Assembly (NCBI GenBank): GCA_036936605.1
Contig: JAUPFV010000001.1
Location: forward strand, 154,971,187 to 155,035,186
Length of the DNA: 64,000 nucleotides
Direction of reading: 5' to 3'
Origin: Limnanthes douglasii subsp. nivea
Taxonomy: Eukaryota; Streptophyta; Magnoliopsida; Brassicales; Limnanthaceae
Shown here: one piece after another, positions 12,730 through 23,405 of the stretch
Layout of the letters: every line of letters starts with the position of its first letter
Numbering within the stretch: the stretch's first letter is position 1
Translations under genes and position numbers: made by a program
The notes under the pieces: generated by a model
What the model was told of the DNA's origin: nothing
Seen by the model: only the letters and a program-made list of their open reading frames with translations
Databases searched by the model: none

Positions 12730-12738
12730 TTATTTTAA
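12730..12738. repeat. MULE1 left target-site duplication
   Basis: TTATTTTAA, paired with TTGTTTTAA at 18705-18713, 8 of 9 bases identical. The AT-rich context lowers certainty. Confidence 0.5.
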
Positions 12739-12932
12739 GAGAAAAGTACCCATAAATACCTACTCAAGTATGTAATACCAAAATGGTACCCACTTTTAGT
12801 CTAGTTTCATAAACTACCGAAAAAATACATTTTGGACAAAAATACCCTCTAGGGTATAAAAAGGGCCAACTTTGTTAGAAGCCACTTTTTGGGTCTCATA
12901 AGGCTGACTGTAGGGTTTTCAATTCCCTCCAA

Positions 12933-13132
12933 TTGTACATTTCTAATTCTCAAGAGAGAAGAGAGAGAAACACGGAACCCGATACAGGAGTAAAAGCCAA
13001 ACACCGAGACCATTGTGAAACAACTTTACCGGCAAAGAAAACCGTTTTCGTCTCCGATCATCGGCGAGTCAAGGTCGTGGCCGGCATCCAGTACGCTGAC
13101 ATAACATTACATACATCGTCCTACCTAAAACG
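12933..13132 (+). pseudogene. MULE1 first exon of ULP1-like gene (putative)
   Basis: A 66-codon frame, rich in Arg, Lys and Thr, runs to a good splice donor (AAACG|GTAAGT) at about 13132. Its place near the element end matches that of the first ULP1 exon of MULE2 (minus strand, about 44150-44263), which also ends at a GT donor. Sequence similarity between the two first exons is weak. If it is real, the intron would run to about 15238 and consist almost wholly of the motif array. Confidence 0.45.
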
Positions 13133-13612
13133 GTAAGTAACCCATCGTCACTGTCGTATTTTTTGTCGGACAAAAGAAGCCGACGTCGGTAAGTGTAGGC
13201 TTATGTTGTTTTTTGTTCGGTAAACACGTTAGAAACAGTATTAGGACGTTCAAGGTGTTGCAGTATGGAAGTTTGATAGTTTTATGTTCAGTTAAACATG
13301 TATTTTTTATGTCGATGTAATTTTAGAATTTTGGCATCCTAGACTAGTCTGTCGAGTCTTATTTTGTCCTATATTGTATCTCAGTATTGTAATGGACAGT
13401 TCAAAGTTCTCCGACGACATTTTTCCTAATGACTGCAGTTCTATGTTGATGTTATTTCTTGTTATTGGAATGTCGTTGTTTTTTACTGATATTTCATGTG
13501 TTAGTTAGGAGTTAAAGATGGTTGGGTGATCGCGTAGTTGTTATGTTAGTATCGATAGTCATATCGGAGAATACCAATGAAGCAGGTAGTGGTTAGTTGT
13601 TTTTTTTGTCGA

Positions 13613-15010
13613 GAATCGCAACCTCGCCGTGAATTTGTAGCCATATCTAGCAATGTATCTGTTTCAGGAAGTATTTGCATCATATGCATGAAATGTTGTA
13701 CATATCTAGCAATGTATGCAATCTGTGTTTCCATGTCTAGCAATATCAGTAGTGTGTTTACAGTAACATACAACATGTCTAGCAATGTAGACGTATTGTT
13801 GTGTGATATTTTGATGGTTAGTTGATGGTTTTGCATGAATCGCATCCTCGCCGTGATATGTTGGCCGTATCTAGCAATGTCTGCAGTTCAGCAAATATTG
13901 GCAGAATATGTACAACAATGCATTCAATGTTGTTCATGTCTAGCGGTGTCTGCAAAAATTATGGCAATATCTAAAAATGTTCGGAATATGTGTACACTAA
14001 CATGCAATACATCTAGCAGTGTTTGCATATATGTCTAACAATGTCAGCAATGTGTCTAGCAATGTCTGCAATACGTCTACAACTGTCTTAAATATGTCTA
14101 GCAATGTCTGAAATATGTCTAGCAATGTCAGTAGTGTGTTTACAATAACATACAACACATCTACCAATGTAGACGTGTTGTTGTGTGATATGTTGATGGT
14201 TAGTTGATGGTTTTGCATGAATCGCATCATCATCGTGATATGTTGGCTGTATCTAGCAATGTCTGCAGTTCAGCAAATATCGGCAGAATATGTACAACAA
14301 TGCATTCAATGTTGTTCATGTCTAGCAGTGTCTGTAAAAATTGTGGCAATGTCTAGCAATGTTCGGAATATGTGTACACTAACATGCAATACGTCTAGAA
14401 ATGTCTGCATATATGTCTAGCAATGTTAGCAATGTGTCTAGCAATTTCTGCAATACGTCTACAACTGTCTTAAATATGTCTAGCAATGTTAGCAATGTGT
14501 CTAGCAATTTCTGCAATACGTCTACAACTGTCTTAAATATGTCTAGCAATGTCTGAAATATGTCTAGCAATGTCAGTAGTGTGTTTACAGTAAGATACAA
14601 CACGTCTAGAAATGTAGACGTCTTGTTGTGTGATATATTGATGGTTAGTTGATGGTTTTGCATGAATCGCATCATCGCCGTGATATGTTGGCCGTATCTA
14701 ACAATGTCTGCAGTTCAGCAAATATTGACAGAATATGTACAACAATGCATTCAATGTTGTTTATGTCTTGTAGTGTCTGCAAAAATTGTGGCAATGTCTA
14801 GCAATATTCAGAATATGTGTACACTAACATGCCAGTACGTCTAGCAATGTCTTCATATATTTTTAGCAATGTTAGCAATGTGTCTAGCAATGTCTGCAAT
14901 ACGTCTACAAATGTCTTAAATATGTCTACCAATGTCTTAAATATGTCTAGCAATGTCTGCAATATGTCTAGCAATGTGTAGCAATGTATTTTCATATATC
15001 TAGCAATGTG
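13613..15010 (+). repeat. Motif array 1 (TCTAGCAATGTC), higher-order repeats
   Basis: Dozens of copies of the 12-mer TCTAGCAATGTC and one- or two-base variants are spaced by 3-12 nt, mostly as TATGTCTAGCAATGTCTG-type units of about 18-21 bp. They are organised into a longer unit that begins TTTTGCATGAATCGCAT at 13829, 14211 and 14656 (periods 382 and 445 bp), with a more diverged copy from about 13613. The extra 63 bp of the second unit is an exact-looking tandem duplication (14412-14474 and 14475-14537). Leu-Leu-Asp-rich frames on the minus strand here are only translations of the repeat. Confidence 0.9.
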
Positions 15011-15238
15011 TGTAAGTTAGTTGCTTCTTTAGTTTTGTTAGTGAAACCCAATGACTACTTGGTTTGAAATGTCTAGAAATGTGGCAAGTTTATTCTGTTT
15101 TGTATGGGGGATGTAGGTTATGGCCGCGATATAAAGAATATTATTAAAGTGAATGGAAATAACGATATGTCAGGCAAACATGACTGGTCGGGCTTAGTCA
15201 GTATAATCAACCTTCTAAGATGAAATATAATAACAATA

Positions 15239-15385
15239 GAATACATGGAAGCTGCTCGGGACACCCATTTCTATACGTTTCTCAAAACATCTTTCGACGT
15301 AAGGAACGAGGATATGCCCGCTAAAAGGAGAGCCGAAATATTTAAGCATTTCCTCAGTGATTCAAACACAAACAGACGATGGTAG
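15239..15385 (+). pseudogene. MULE1 ULP1-like gene, internally deleted, rejoined in frame
   Basis: The frame reads EAARDTHFYTFLKTSF, then a short junction, then PAKRRAEIFKHFL and ends NRRW-stop. The first half matches an N-terminal exon of the MULE2 protein (43830-43910, minus strand). The second half matches the very C-terminus of that protein (39016-39090). Everything between, including the catalytic His and Cys of the C48 protease domain, is missing. The two parts meet in the same frame, at a place where both parent sequences contain GAT. The product, if made, would have no protease activity. Confidence 0.8.
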
Positions 15386-15519
15386 TTATCTTTGATTTTG
15401 GAATAGTTTTATGTGGGACAACCGTATAATTGTGTAATTCATTATAAATTGAATGTTGTTTATATAAACGTTAGTGTTGGGACAATAACTCATTATTGTC
15501 ATTTTCAAAGTATCTAGAA

Positions 15520-16375
15520 ATGTAAGATTATGTGTATCTAGCAATGTATTTTTATGTATATAACAATGTCATAATTGAATATCTAGCAATATCGTAATAC
15601 GTGTCTAGCAATGCCATATAACTCGTATCTAGCAATGTCATAACGTCGTATCTAGAAATGTCATATAAGTTGTATATAACAATGTCATATAACTCATATA
15701 TAGCAATGTCATAATTGAATATTTAGCAATGTCGTAAGAATGTGTCTAGCAATGTCATATAACTCATATCTAGCAATGTCATAACGTCGTATATAGCAAT
15801 GTCATATAACTCGTATATAACAATGCCATATAACTCGTATATAGCAATACATTAATAAAGTATCTAGTAATGTCAGATAACTCGTATCTAGCAATGTCAG
15901 ATAAATCGTATCTAGCAATGTCATAACGTCGTATATAGCAATGTCATAACATCGTATCTAGAAATGGCATATAACTCGTATATAGAAATGTCATATAACT
16001 CGTATCTAACAATGTCATCAGTGTACCAAGTGCTAATATGTTTGGTAATTAGGTACATAAGATGTCATTTCCAGATATTAGTATGTATTATTAATGTATC
16101 AAGCGAGATCCTGTCATTCCTCATGTATCCAACCATTTAACGATTACTACGTATCTAGCAATGTCATAATTGAATATCTAGAAATGTGGTAATAAAGTAT
16201 CTAGCAATGTCATATAGCTAGTATCTAGCAATGTCATACAACTAGTATCTAGCAATGTCATATAACTAGTATCTAGCAAAGTCATATAACTTGTATCTAG
16301 CAATGTCATATATCTTGTATCTAGCAATGTCATATAACTTGTATCTAGCAATGTCATGTAACTAGTATCCAGACT
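15520..16375 (+). repeat. Motif array 2, 22-24-bp tandem repeat
   Basis: The same 12-mer appears as a simple tandem repeat of 22-24 bp (TATCTAGCAATGTCATATAA plus 2-4 bases). A diverged part (15520-16015) is followed by about 100 bp of unrelated sequence and then a homogeneous part (16150-16375) with about nine units. The array lies just downstream of the rejoined ULP1 frame, in the same motif orientation relative to it. Confidence 0.9.
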
Positions 16376-16689
16376 GATCTTATTGGAGTTCATGCAGCAT
16401 GTTTTTTGATTTAGTATGTTTTTTTTGTTTTATTGGAAAAAATGGACCAACCCTCTAGATATTCTATTTTTTGGGAGGGTTGTTGTACGTGGAAGTTGTA
16501 AAGCCACTATCTAATGTTTTCATCTATTTTATAATTATGTTGTTAGTTTATTTTTTGGTGTTCAATGGATGTTTACAGTAGAAATGCCTTTATTTACTGT
16601 ATCACTACAGATTAGAGAGTCAGTAGTTCCATGAAGCAGTTGTAAAGGAAATTATTAAGCACAATCACAATGTAAGAAGTGAGATTAGT

Positions 16690-17160
16690 GTATCTAGCAA
16701 ACTCATATCAATGTATCTAGCAATGTGATATTTGAATTACAACCGCATAACAATTCCCATATGTAGCAATGTTGCATTTGTGTGTCTAACAATGTTATAC
16801 TAGTGTGTCTAGTGTATCTAGCAATGTTGTATTAGTGTGTCTAGAAATGTCTTCTGAATGTATCTGGAACTCTAATAAAATGTATATAACCATCTCTAAA
16901 CACCGTATCTAGTAATGTCTAAATACAAGCCGAAAATCGCATCATTTACACAACAATTGCATCATGTTCGCTAAATCTTCAGATGTCTGTAAAATATCTT
17001 TTGAGTGCATCTGGCAATCCAATAAAATTTATCTAGAAATCTCATTGTACCGTATCTAGCAATGTCTAAATACAAGCCGAAAATCGCATCCTCTACACGG
17101 TAATCACATCGTGTTCGACAAATCTACAGATGCTTGTAAAACCTGACTAGAAATCTCGTT
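16690..17160 (+). repeat. Motif array 3, sparse and degenerate
   Basis: About ten TATCTAGCAATGT-like motifs are interspersed with two copies of a block containing AAGCCGAAAATCGCATC (around 16930 and 17080). The AATCGCA motif also occurs in the higher-order unit of array 1 and in MULE2. Confidence 0.7.
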
Positions 17161-17439
17161 TTATGATGAGATTGTCGATTTAACCTATACACGGCAATCG
17201 CATCCTCTTTTTCTTGTCATATGATACCACACATAGGGCTTCGAATTATAGCGCATAATCAGTCAGAATTAACCGACCTACAAAAATAAAAAGATAAACA
17301 CCAAACAAGTCATATCAAGACAACAAGCATTGGTAATAAATGAAAACTCACGAAAGAATGCAAATATGATGATCTATGTTAATTTATACATAAAGAATAT
17401 CATTAAACATAAAAGAGAGCTTTATTTTTTTGCGTATAC

Positions 17440-17535
17440 CTGACCATGTAGATATACCCATGTGTTCTAGAACTGTTTGTATGGTGATTGTACCATCAAC
17501 CTCTAGGATCCTCTCACCTTTTAATAATCGAGTGC
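17440..17535 (-). pseudogene. Captured host exon resembling the DUF639 family
   Basis: On the minus strand this stretch reads LLKGERILEVDG, then a Thr-Ile-Gln block, then EHMGISTWSG, and ends at a splice-donor-like CAG|GTATAC. From memory of plant DUF639 proteins (function unknown), this resembles their conserved Arg-Ile-Leu-Glu-Val-Asp-Gly and Gly-Ile-Ser-Thr-Trp-Pro-Gly segments. Here Ser stands in place of Pro. Both sides look like intron, so genomic DNA (exon plus flanking introns) would have been taken up, as in Pack-MULEs. It is one exon only, with no function expected. Confidence 0.5.
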
Positions 17536-18165
17536 CAGAGAGCACGGTGAGCCCACCTTGCCCAAAACTTCATTCCTACCTAAAAGTCCAATACTACCGA
17601 ATTCAATCCAAAATCTAAAAACAAATTTGAATTGTAAAGAACTGAATTGAAATCCAGAAGACGAGTTCGAACTTACAGTAGCACCAACAGAGAGAACAAA
17701 TGTACCAAACATCTCCAATAGAGGAATATATCCACCCTATTAAACCAAAATTCATGATCTGAATTTCAAATCGAACTTAAAGCAGCAATCAAATAGGTAA
17801 GCCTCTCTGATTTTTTTCCTTGTTAATTTCTCCGCCAAGCATGACTCAGCCATCTTCGACTCCACGAAACCATCATCTTCGACTCATGTTGTTGAAAAAC
17901 GGTGGATTACAGTGGTTAACAGGTACCATACTGTGGTTTAGGGTGGTCGACGGGAAGTTGACAGTGGTTTAGGGTGGTCGACGGGATGTTGCTAGTGGTT
18001 GCCGGAAATAAAGGTATTTTGGGAGGGTTAAGAGAGAGAGTGGAGGCTAGTTCAAAATTGAAAATTCAAAAATGTTGATTGGGTGAAAATACCCATTAAT
18101 TCTCAAAATAACACTTATATACTAGGTTGAGGGTAGTTGTGGTACTAAAAAATAGGTCTTAAAAG

Positions 18166-18595
18166 TAAGGATGGAAATTCATGTGCTGTCCGGCCCGATC
18201 CGGCCCATTCGGGTTTTGTCCGGCCCGAACATAGAACTGGGCGGATCCGGGTTAAGAAATTTTAACCCGCAACCGGGCCGGGTCGGGTTCGGGTTTCTAG
18301 TTTGTCCGACTCGTCCCGGCCCGAAAATAATAAAAATATACATAAATTAATATTTTTTATATATAATAACAATAATATATATAAAAAATTAATTAATATA
18401 TCTAAAATTAATTATAAATATTAAAATTAATCCACGGGTCGGACCGGGTTGACTGACGGACATGAACGGACAGGTTCGGATTTGAAAATTTAAGCTCGAA
18501 AGCGGGTCGAGCCGGGTTCGGGCTCGAGTGTCCAAAAAGGAGGCTCGGGCGGGCCAGTCCGAACCCGTCTCGCGGACGGTCCATTGCCATCCCTA
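18166..18595. mobile_element. Non-autonomous hAT element (430 bp) nested in MULE1
   Basis: It is bounded by perfect 8-bp duplications CTTAAAAG (18158-18165 and 18596-18603). The ends are TAAGGATGGAAAT and, reversed, TAGGGATGGCAAT, an Ac-like hAT terminal repeat. The interior has GC-rich GGGTCGGGTTCGGG-type subterminal repeats and an AT-rich centre. No ORF. The insertion splits the terminal region of MULE1, so it is younger than MULE1. Confidence 0.9.
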
Positions 18596-18704
18596 CTTAA
18601 AAGGGAATTGTTTTATTGAAGTGGGTATTAAGTGAACATTAACCCATTTTTGGATACTAGATACTAATATGTTTGGCCAATAGGTACTTAGTATGTCATT
18701 TTCC

Positions 18705-18713
18705 TTGTTTTAA
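18705..18713. repeat. MULE1 right target-site duplication
   Basis: TTGTTTTAA, the partner of the 9-mer at 12730-12738. Confidence 0.5.
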
Positions 18714-20073
18714 TAATAGAAGAGTATGTTTTAAAGGTTTTACGTAAAAGAGACATCTACGTGCTAGTGTAATTGTAAGAAAGAATCTTGACTCTCCCAT
18801 CTATGTGGAAACCGATAAGGTCAATAATTTCTCTCTTCAAAAGTGATTACTTTGTATTTTTCATTATGTTTACCATCTTTTAATTATCTTCTTTACTTCT
18901 TAACAAGATTGAACGGTGTTCTTTTTTCATTCACTTTACCGTATTTAATTATCTTTTTCAATTTTTCACAAGATCGAAGATGAGTGCACTGTCTCCAATC
19001 TTATTTGGCAGTCATGTTAAGATCGGCTCTGAGGGAATTTCGGTATGTTTGGTCATTTTGGAAATTTTGGAGTGGTGTTTATTTTTTGTTTTGCTATTTT
19101 TGTAGTCTATGTCGCATGTACTAGTATACCCGTTTTCGGAAGTGGTGAGGTAAAAATTATCCGAACTTATCAATCCACACTGACGAAGTAAAATCTCTCC
19201 AAACTTACTTAATCTTGAATGTAAAATGCAAACAAGATCGGAAATCAAATAATGTATAAGCTTGGCAAACTTTGTAAATAACTATTGTATTTATTTTGTA
19301 AGATAGATTACAATTGTTATACTATTTTTTTATACTATTCACTCTAATTTTTACCCATTTTCCAAGATTACATTCACTCATTACATAATAGTCTTGATTT
19401 TGCTAAGTCATGTTTTGTTGGCTCCTCATTGGCGGAGCTTTTCTCGTTCTTCCAAGTGCTTTTTCAAGTTGAAATACGTCCTCCGGGATAGCATTTTCGT
19501 ACAGTTTCATACCGTGATCTCGTAGGTATGTCAAACACGGTTTTCGTACGTCTCGACAACAATCAGAGGGTGGAAGGAATGATACGAGCTAATTTTTGGA
19601 AGTTTAATGATCTTAAAGCGTTAAGTAAGAGTTCAAAATGAACTCTTTATAGAATATTTGCATCGTAGGTTCTGGTTCGAAGTTAAAAGCTTCTCGCATG
19701 ATCATTGGGTCAGTTTTACACCCGAATGATTTGATTAACTTGTAATTTAATCGAGGTAGGCTGACCGAAAACAAATCGACTCCGATTTTAGAAGACTCAG
19801 CAGTGGCCGGGAGTTGGTTGACCACGCTTGGTTGGCTATGACATTAAGCGACTAGGTGGTCCCTTAAGCCCAAGTCGTCGGTGGGTTTTTTGTGTTTCTT
19901 CATGGATTAGATTTGGTGGACTTGGACTCAGTTAACTCACTGTGGACTCATTTATGTAGTATCACGAAGTTTTACCTTCGACCGGTCAGCGTCTTCGGGA
20001 TCAGGATGATAAGATCTAATATGTATATATAGATTTTAATTGTGATGAAGTTTTAAGAATAATATAGATTGTG
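18714..20073. other. Intergenic DNA; one unrecognised minus-strand fragment
   Basis: From about 19935 to 19400 the minus strand shows protein-like stretches in two frames: one around 19613-19825 containing DLFSVSLPRLNYKLI, and one around 19400-19560 containing DHGMKLYENAIPEDVF. They look like pieces of one decayed gene, but I do not recognise the family. The rest shows nothing. Confidence 0.35.
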
Positions 20074-20081
20074 ATTGTGAT

Positions 20082-20762
20082 CAGGGCCGAATTTAGATGG
20101 TAGTCATATATGTCATGGCATACTTTAAAACATATAAAAAATATGTCTAGTTTGATCATTTAGTTAAATGTTTGTCGTGCTTATTACTTATATAACTAAT
20201 GTCTGATACTTAAATCATGTAGTTAGGTAGAAATTGAGCATATAGTTAAATATTTGATGTGCTTATTAGTTTTTAAACTGATATTTTATGCTTAAAACAT
20301 GTGGTTATGTATATATTGATCATACAGTTAAACGTTTGTTATGTTTATTACTTATTTAACCATCATTTTTATGTCTAAACCATGTAGTTAGGTATAGATT
20401 GATCATATAGTTAAATATTTGACGTACTTATCACTTAGTTAACTAATGTTTGATGCATAAACAATATAGTTAGGTATAATATTTGTTGTGCTTATCACTT
20501 ATTTAATTGTTGATTGTTGCTTAAACCATGTAGATAGGTATAGATTAATGTATTCTAGTATTTGGTTAAGGTGTTGTATTCTCATGATCCGTGAAAATTT
20601 GGTATGAATTTACGTAGGTTTGTGTAAATTTAGCACAAATTTAGTTGGATTCTTTGCGATTTTTTTATTGTAATATTTGTACATTTATTTATTTTTAGAT
20701 TTTTTTTATCTATAAGATTTTTAGCATACCCTTAATCCAATCTTGGATCCCCCCCCCCCCCA
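20082..20762. mobile_element. hAT-like non-autonomous element with internal minisatellite
   Basis: Flanked by perfect 8-bp duplications ATTGTGAT (20074-20081 and 20763-20770). The left end CAGGGCCGAATTTAG is hAT-like. The right end finishes in a run of 13 C, so the terminal inverted repeat is degraded. The 8-bp site lies between two diverged copies of a 45-bp direct repeat (20036-20081 and 20762-20806), so the target was itself a small tandem repeat. Confidence 0.65.
20140..20560. repeat. 82-83-bp tandem repeat, about five copies
   Basis: The landmark TGATCATnnAGTTAAA-type block occurs at 20152, 20235, 20318 and 20400 (spacings 83, 83 and 82 bp), followed by a shorter last copy to about 20560. 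Copies are roughly 75-85% alike. The array fills most of the hAT-like element. Confidence 0.85.
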
Positions 20763-20835
20763 ATTGTGATGAAATTTTAAAGATAAATTAGATTATGATT
20801 TTGATAATATCTTATTCATGGTGTATAGGTGTGCC

Positions 20836-22684
20836 TAGAGGTGAGCATTCAAACAATTCGGTCTGAAACCGAACCAAACCAGAAAAACCAAAAACTGAAC
20901 TTTTTAATTTTGCTTAAAACGAACTGAACCGATCTAGGTGTATAAACTGAACTGAATGGACCTATAAAATTTTGGTTAATTCGTTTTGGTTTACGTTTAA
21001 ACCGAACTTTCAAAACAAAAGCACTTTTGGTCTAGTTTGTGCTGAAATTTTAGATCACGCTATCAAACAATAGAAAATAGTTTATAAGTAACACTAGCAA
21101 AAATAAAAGCATAGATAATAGCATCTTATAAGTAACACTCAAGTGCAAAGTGCACACTCCACTTGAAATTCAGTGTTTATACATGAGTAATGAGGCATAG
21201 ATACAAGAAAAAAACACAAATAAAGGCATAGATTACAATATCTTACAAGTAACACTAGCACACCAGGTAATAAGTTTCAGAGGTCATAAAGTGTGTCAGA
21301 TTACAAAGCAAGCTTATAAGTAACACTAATTAACCAGCTTATTCATGTACTTACAACTTAACCAACACAAATATAAAGATGTCTTAAAATAATATCAGAA
21401 GCATATATGAGTAGGTATACAAAGGAAACAACTAATATAAGAAGCAGAAAAACAATCTGCAACAACAAAACTAAACATGAATAAGCATAACACAGTCTGC
21501 AACTACAAAACTAATATCAAAAGCAGAACATGGTCTTCCAAGACTGGCCAAAATAAAATTAAAACCTGATATAGCATAGCTTTCATCAATTTCTTCAACA
21601 TATTGTATACAACTTGCTGCATGATTGTAATATCATATCCAACGTGCATTGCAGTTTCATCAATTTTTTCAACATAAATAGCAGAAAATGCTACAAACAT
21701 TAAACTCATTCGTAACTGATATAACAGGTTAATAATAACAAATTGATATCAAACATATTGAATATAAAATATGTATAGTCTACCTGATTTTATCTTCTCA
21801 ATAGATATCATATTTTCTTCAACTGAATCTTGTTGTTTGTATTTCCTCAACCAATTCTGATCACAAAGTAAGATTTTCACAATTTTATGCGACAAAGAAC
21901 TTCTAAATGCATCGAGAACCCTCACACCTAGCCTAATCAGTACCTTCTTCCACAAACATGGTAAGATGATCTCATAGCTCTGACCTTGGTGGTGATGTAT
22001 TTTTATTTTTTGTTGATGTACTCTTTGTTTGACTCTTATGAGTATCCTCTCTCTTAGTTTTTTCTGTTTTTCCCTTCTATACTAGCACTTTGTGTACCAC
22101 TTCCATCACCTGCTTGTAACATACTGATTGCTAGTCTGAAATCAAAAAATGAATTCCATGTAAACATAATACGTATAGATTACTTATAACACAAATATCA
22201 AAATAACGGATATAAATACAGAATTGAGAATACACATAATACATGATTAATAAGATCTCATATCAGATAAGTATTTGACTATCTCACAAGTCGAAGATGA
22301 GATTTAGATTTGTGGTTGTGCTCTATTAGATCTAAATTTTTGGATTTTGGTTTTAAATTTAGGGATAGTGAGATTTAGATTTAGGGATTGGGTTTCAAGT
22401 TCGAATAGGTTTTGTATAATTCTATAAAGATTTAGGAACTTAGAGAGATTTAATGTATCTAACTATCCTTTATCGTCTGTAATTTGTAAATAAAAAAATA
22501 CGTATTATATAATTTTGATTAGTTTCGGTTGAAAACGAATTTTTTTAATAAATAACTGAATCGAACTGGTTCTAAACACTAATCAAACCAAACCGAACCG
22601 AATACAATAAAACACCAACTAAACCAATCGAACCGAATCGATTCAATTCGGTTGATCGGTTTAGTTTGGTTTTTGCTCCATCTT
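20836..22684 (-). mobile_element. hAT element, internally deleted (1.85 kb)
   Basis: The ends TAGAGGTGAGCA and, reversed, TAAGATGGAGCA form an imperfect 12-bp inverted repeat. The flanking 8-mers GGTGTGCC and ATTGTGCT share TGTGC (5 of 8). Subterminal regions are packed with GGTTCGGTT/AACCGAACC blocks in opposite orientations. Inside, on the minus strand, the C-terminal end of a hAT transposase can be read, so this is a deletion derivative of a coding hAT element. Confidence 0.7.
21749..21955 (-). pseudogene. hAT transposase C-terminal (dimerisation) fragment
   Basis: The minus-strand frame contains GVRVLDAFRSSLSHKIV followed by a Cys-Asp-Gln-Asn-Trp-Leu-Arg block. This matches the hAT dimerisation region, where plant transposases usually read GRVLDxFRSSLxPxxVxALxCxQxWL. 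About 55 residues are recognisable before an acidic tail and stop. The catalytic domain is absent. The frame at 21503-21709, to its left, shows no known motif. Confidence 0.7.
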
Positions 22685-22692
22685 AATTGTGC

Positions 22693-23189
22693 TTTCTATT
22701 TTTGTATTTGTTAAGTTCTTAAAAAGTATTATAATATAATTTGTATAGGAGGGTAAAGACCCGAGCGGATCACTTTTCAATTCATAAATCTGACAAATTT
22801 ATCAAACAGGCATATCCTATTAATTCTGTATGTTTTCTGTTTCTTTTTATTTCTATCTCAATCTATTTTATATTTTTGCTTTTTAGATAACTATTCTAAA
22901 GAGAAAATAAACTATAAAGTAAATATATGAGTTTACAGTTTTATTTTAGTTGTTGTTTAACCATTGTTAGGGCATATGTATCGGTTGTTAACGTTAAAAT
23001 ACATGTTAGTAGTTGTTACCTAGGAGAGGGTCTTAAAATTACATGTTACATTTAGGTAGGTGTTTGTTAATATTAAAAATTTAACTCCACCATTTTTTGA
23101 GTTTTCGAAGAAATCACATTATTTATGAAATTTTTATATGTTTTTCCTATCTATTTATTATTTATTGTTAGATAAAATGATGTGATTTA
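22693..23189. other. Intergenic AT-rich DNA
   Basis: No coding or repeat structure was recognised between the hAT element and the LINE, apart from the TTGTTAGATAAAATGATG block at 23164-23183 that recurs on the other side of the LINE. Confidence 0.4.
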
Positions 23190-23206
23190 AGCTCGTCCGA
23201 TCGATT
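23190..23206. repeat. LINE1 left target-site duplication
   Basis: AGCTCGTCCGATCGATT. It matches 29025-29041 at 16 of 17 positions. Confidence 0.9.
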
Positions 23207-23405
23207 GGATAATGGGAGGAGGGTAGTAGAACTTGGATAGTAAACTTCTCTCCCAAGATTGCTCCAAGAAAGTAAAGATTTCTTAACCTCTAAGAAGCTT
23301 CAACCTTAAGATACTACATTAAGGTGTTGGCATTTGGCCCTGACTATTTGAAGACGTTGCTGTTCTGTGCCTGGTTTGGCCTTCGCAGGCTCAGCCTGTT
23401 GAAGG

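Larger units (their letters stand above)
12739..18704 (-). mobile_element. MULE1: non-autonomous Mutator-like element with motif arrays
   Basis: The left end (GAGAAAAGTACCCATAAATACC) is a close relative of the reverse-complemented right end of MULE2. A shared CAAAAATACCCTCTAGGG-type block lies about 100 bp inside. The right end, reversed, matches the left end of MULE2 over about 100 bp including ACATATTAGTAT. So this is a copy of the same family in the opposite orientation, and the strand given is that of the transposase in MULE2. The flanks TTATTTTAA (12730-12738) and TTGTTTTAA (18705-18713) match at 8 of 9 positions, as expected for a MULE target duplication. No transposase remains. Contents: a deleted ULP1-like gene, three motif arrays, a host exon and a nested hAT MITE. 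The two ends of one copy are only loosely inverted. Confidence 0.85.

Noticed and set aside
13546..14995. Several minus-strand ORFs rich in Leu, Asp and Val that look like coiled coils
   Set aside because: They are translations of the TCTAGCAATGTC array and vary with it.
15520..16375. CRISPR-like regular repeat array
   Set aside because: Eukaryotic nuclear context, units of 22-24 bp with only 2-12 variable bases between motifs, no spacers of constant length and no cas genes. It is a minisatellite.
16178..16393. Minus-strand ORF of repeated Leu-Leu-Asp-Thr-Ser-Tyr-Met-Thr units
   Set aside because: The 24-bp tandem repeat is exactly eight codons, so any stop-free frame repeats. No start context, no relation to known proteins.
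20749..20761. Run of 13 C as a possible G-quadruplex or regulatory site
   Set aside because: A single homopolymer at the end of a degraded transposon; its length may also be a sequencing artefact.
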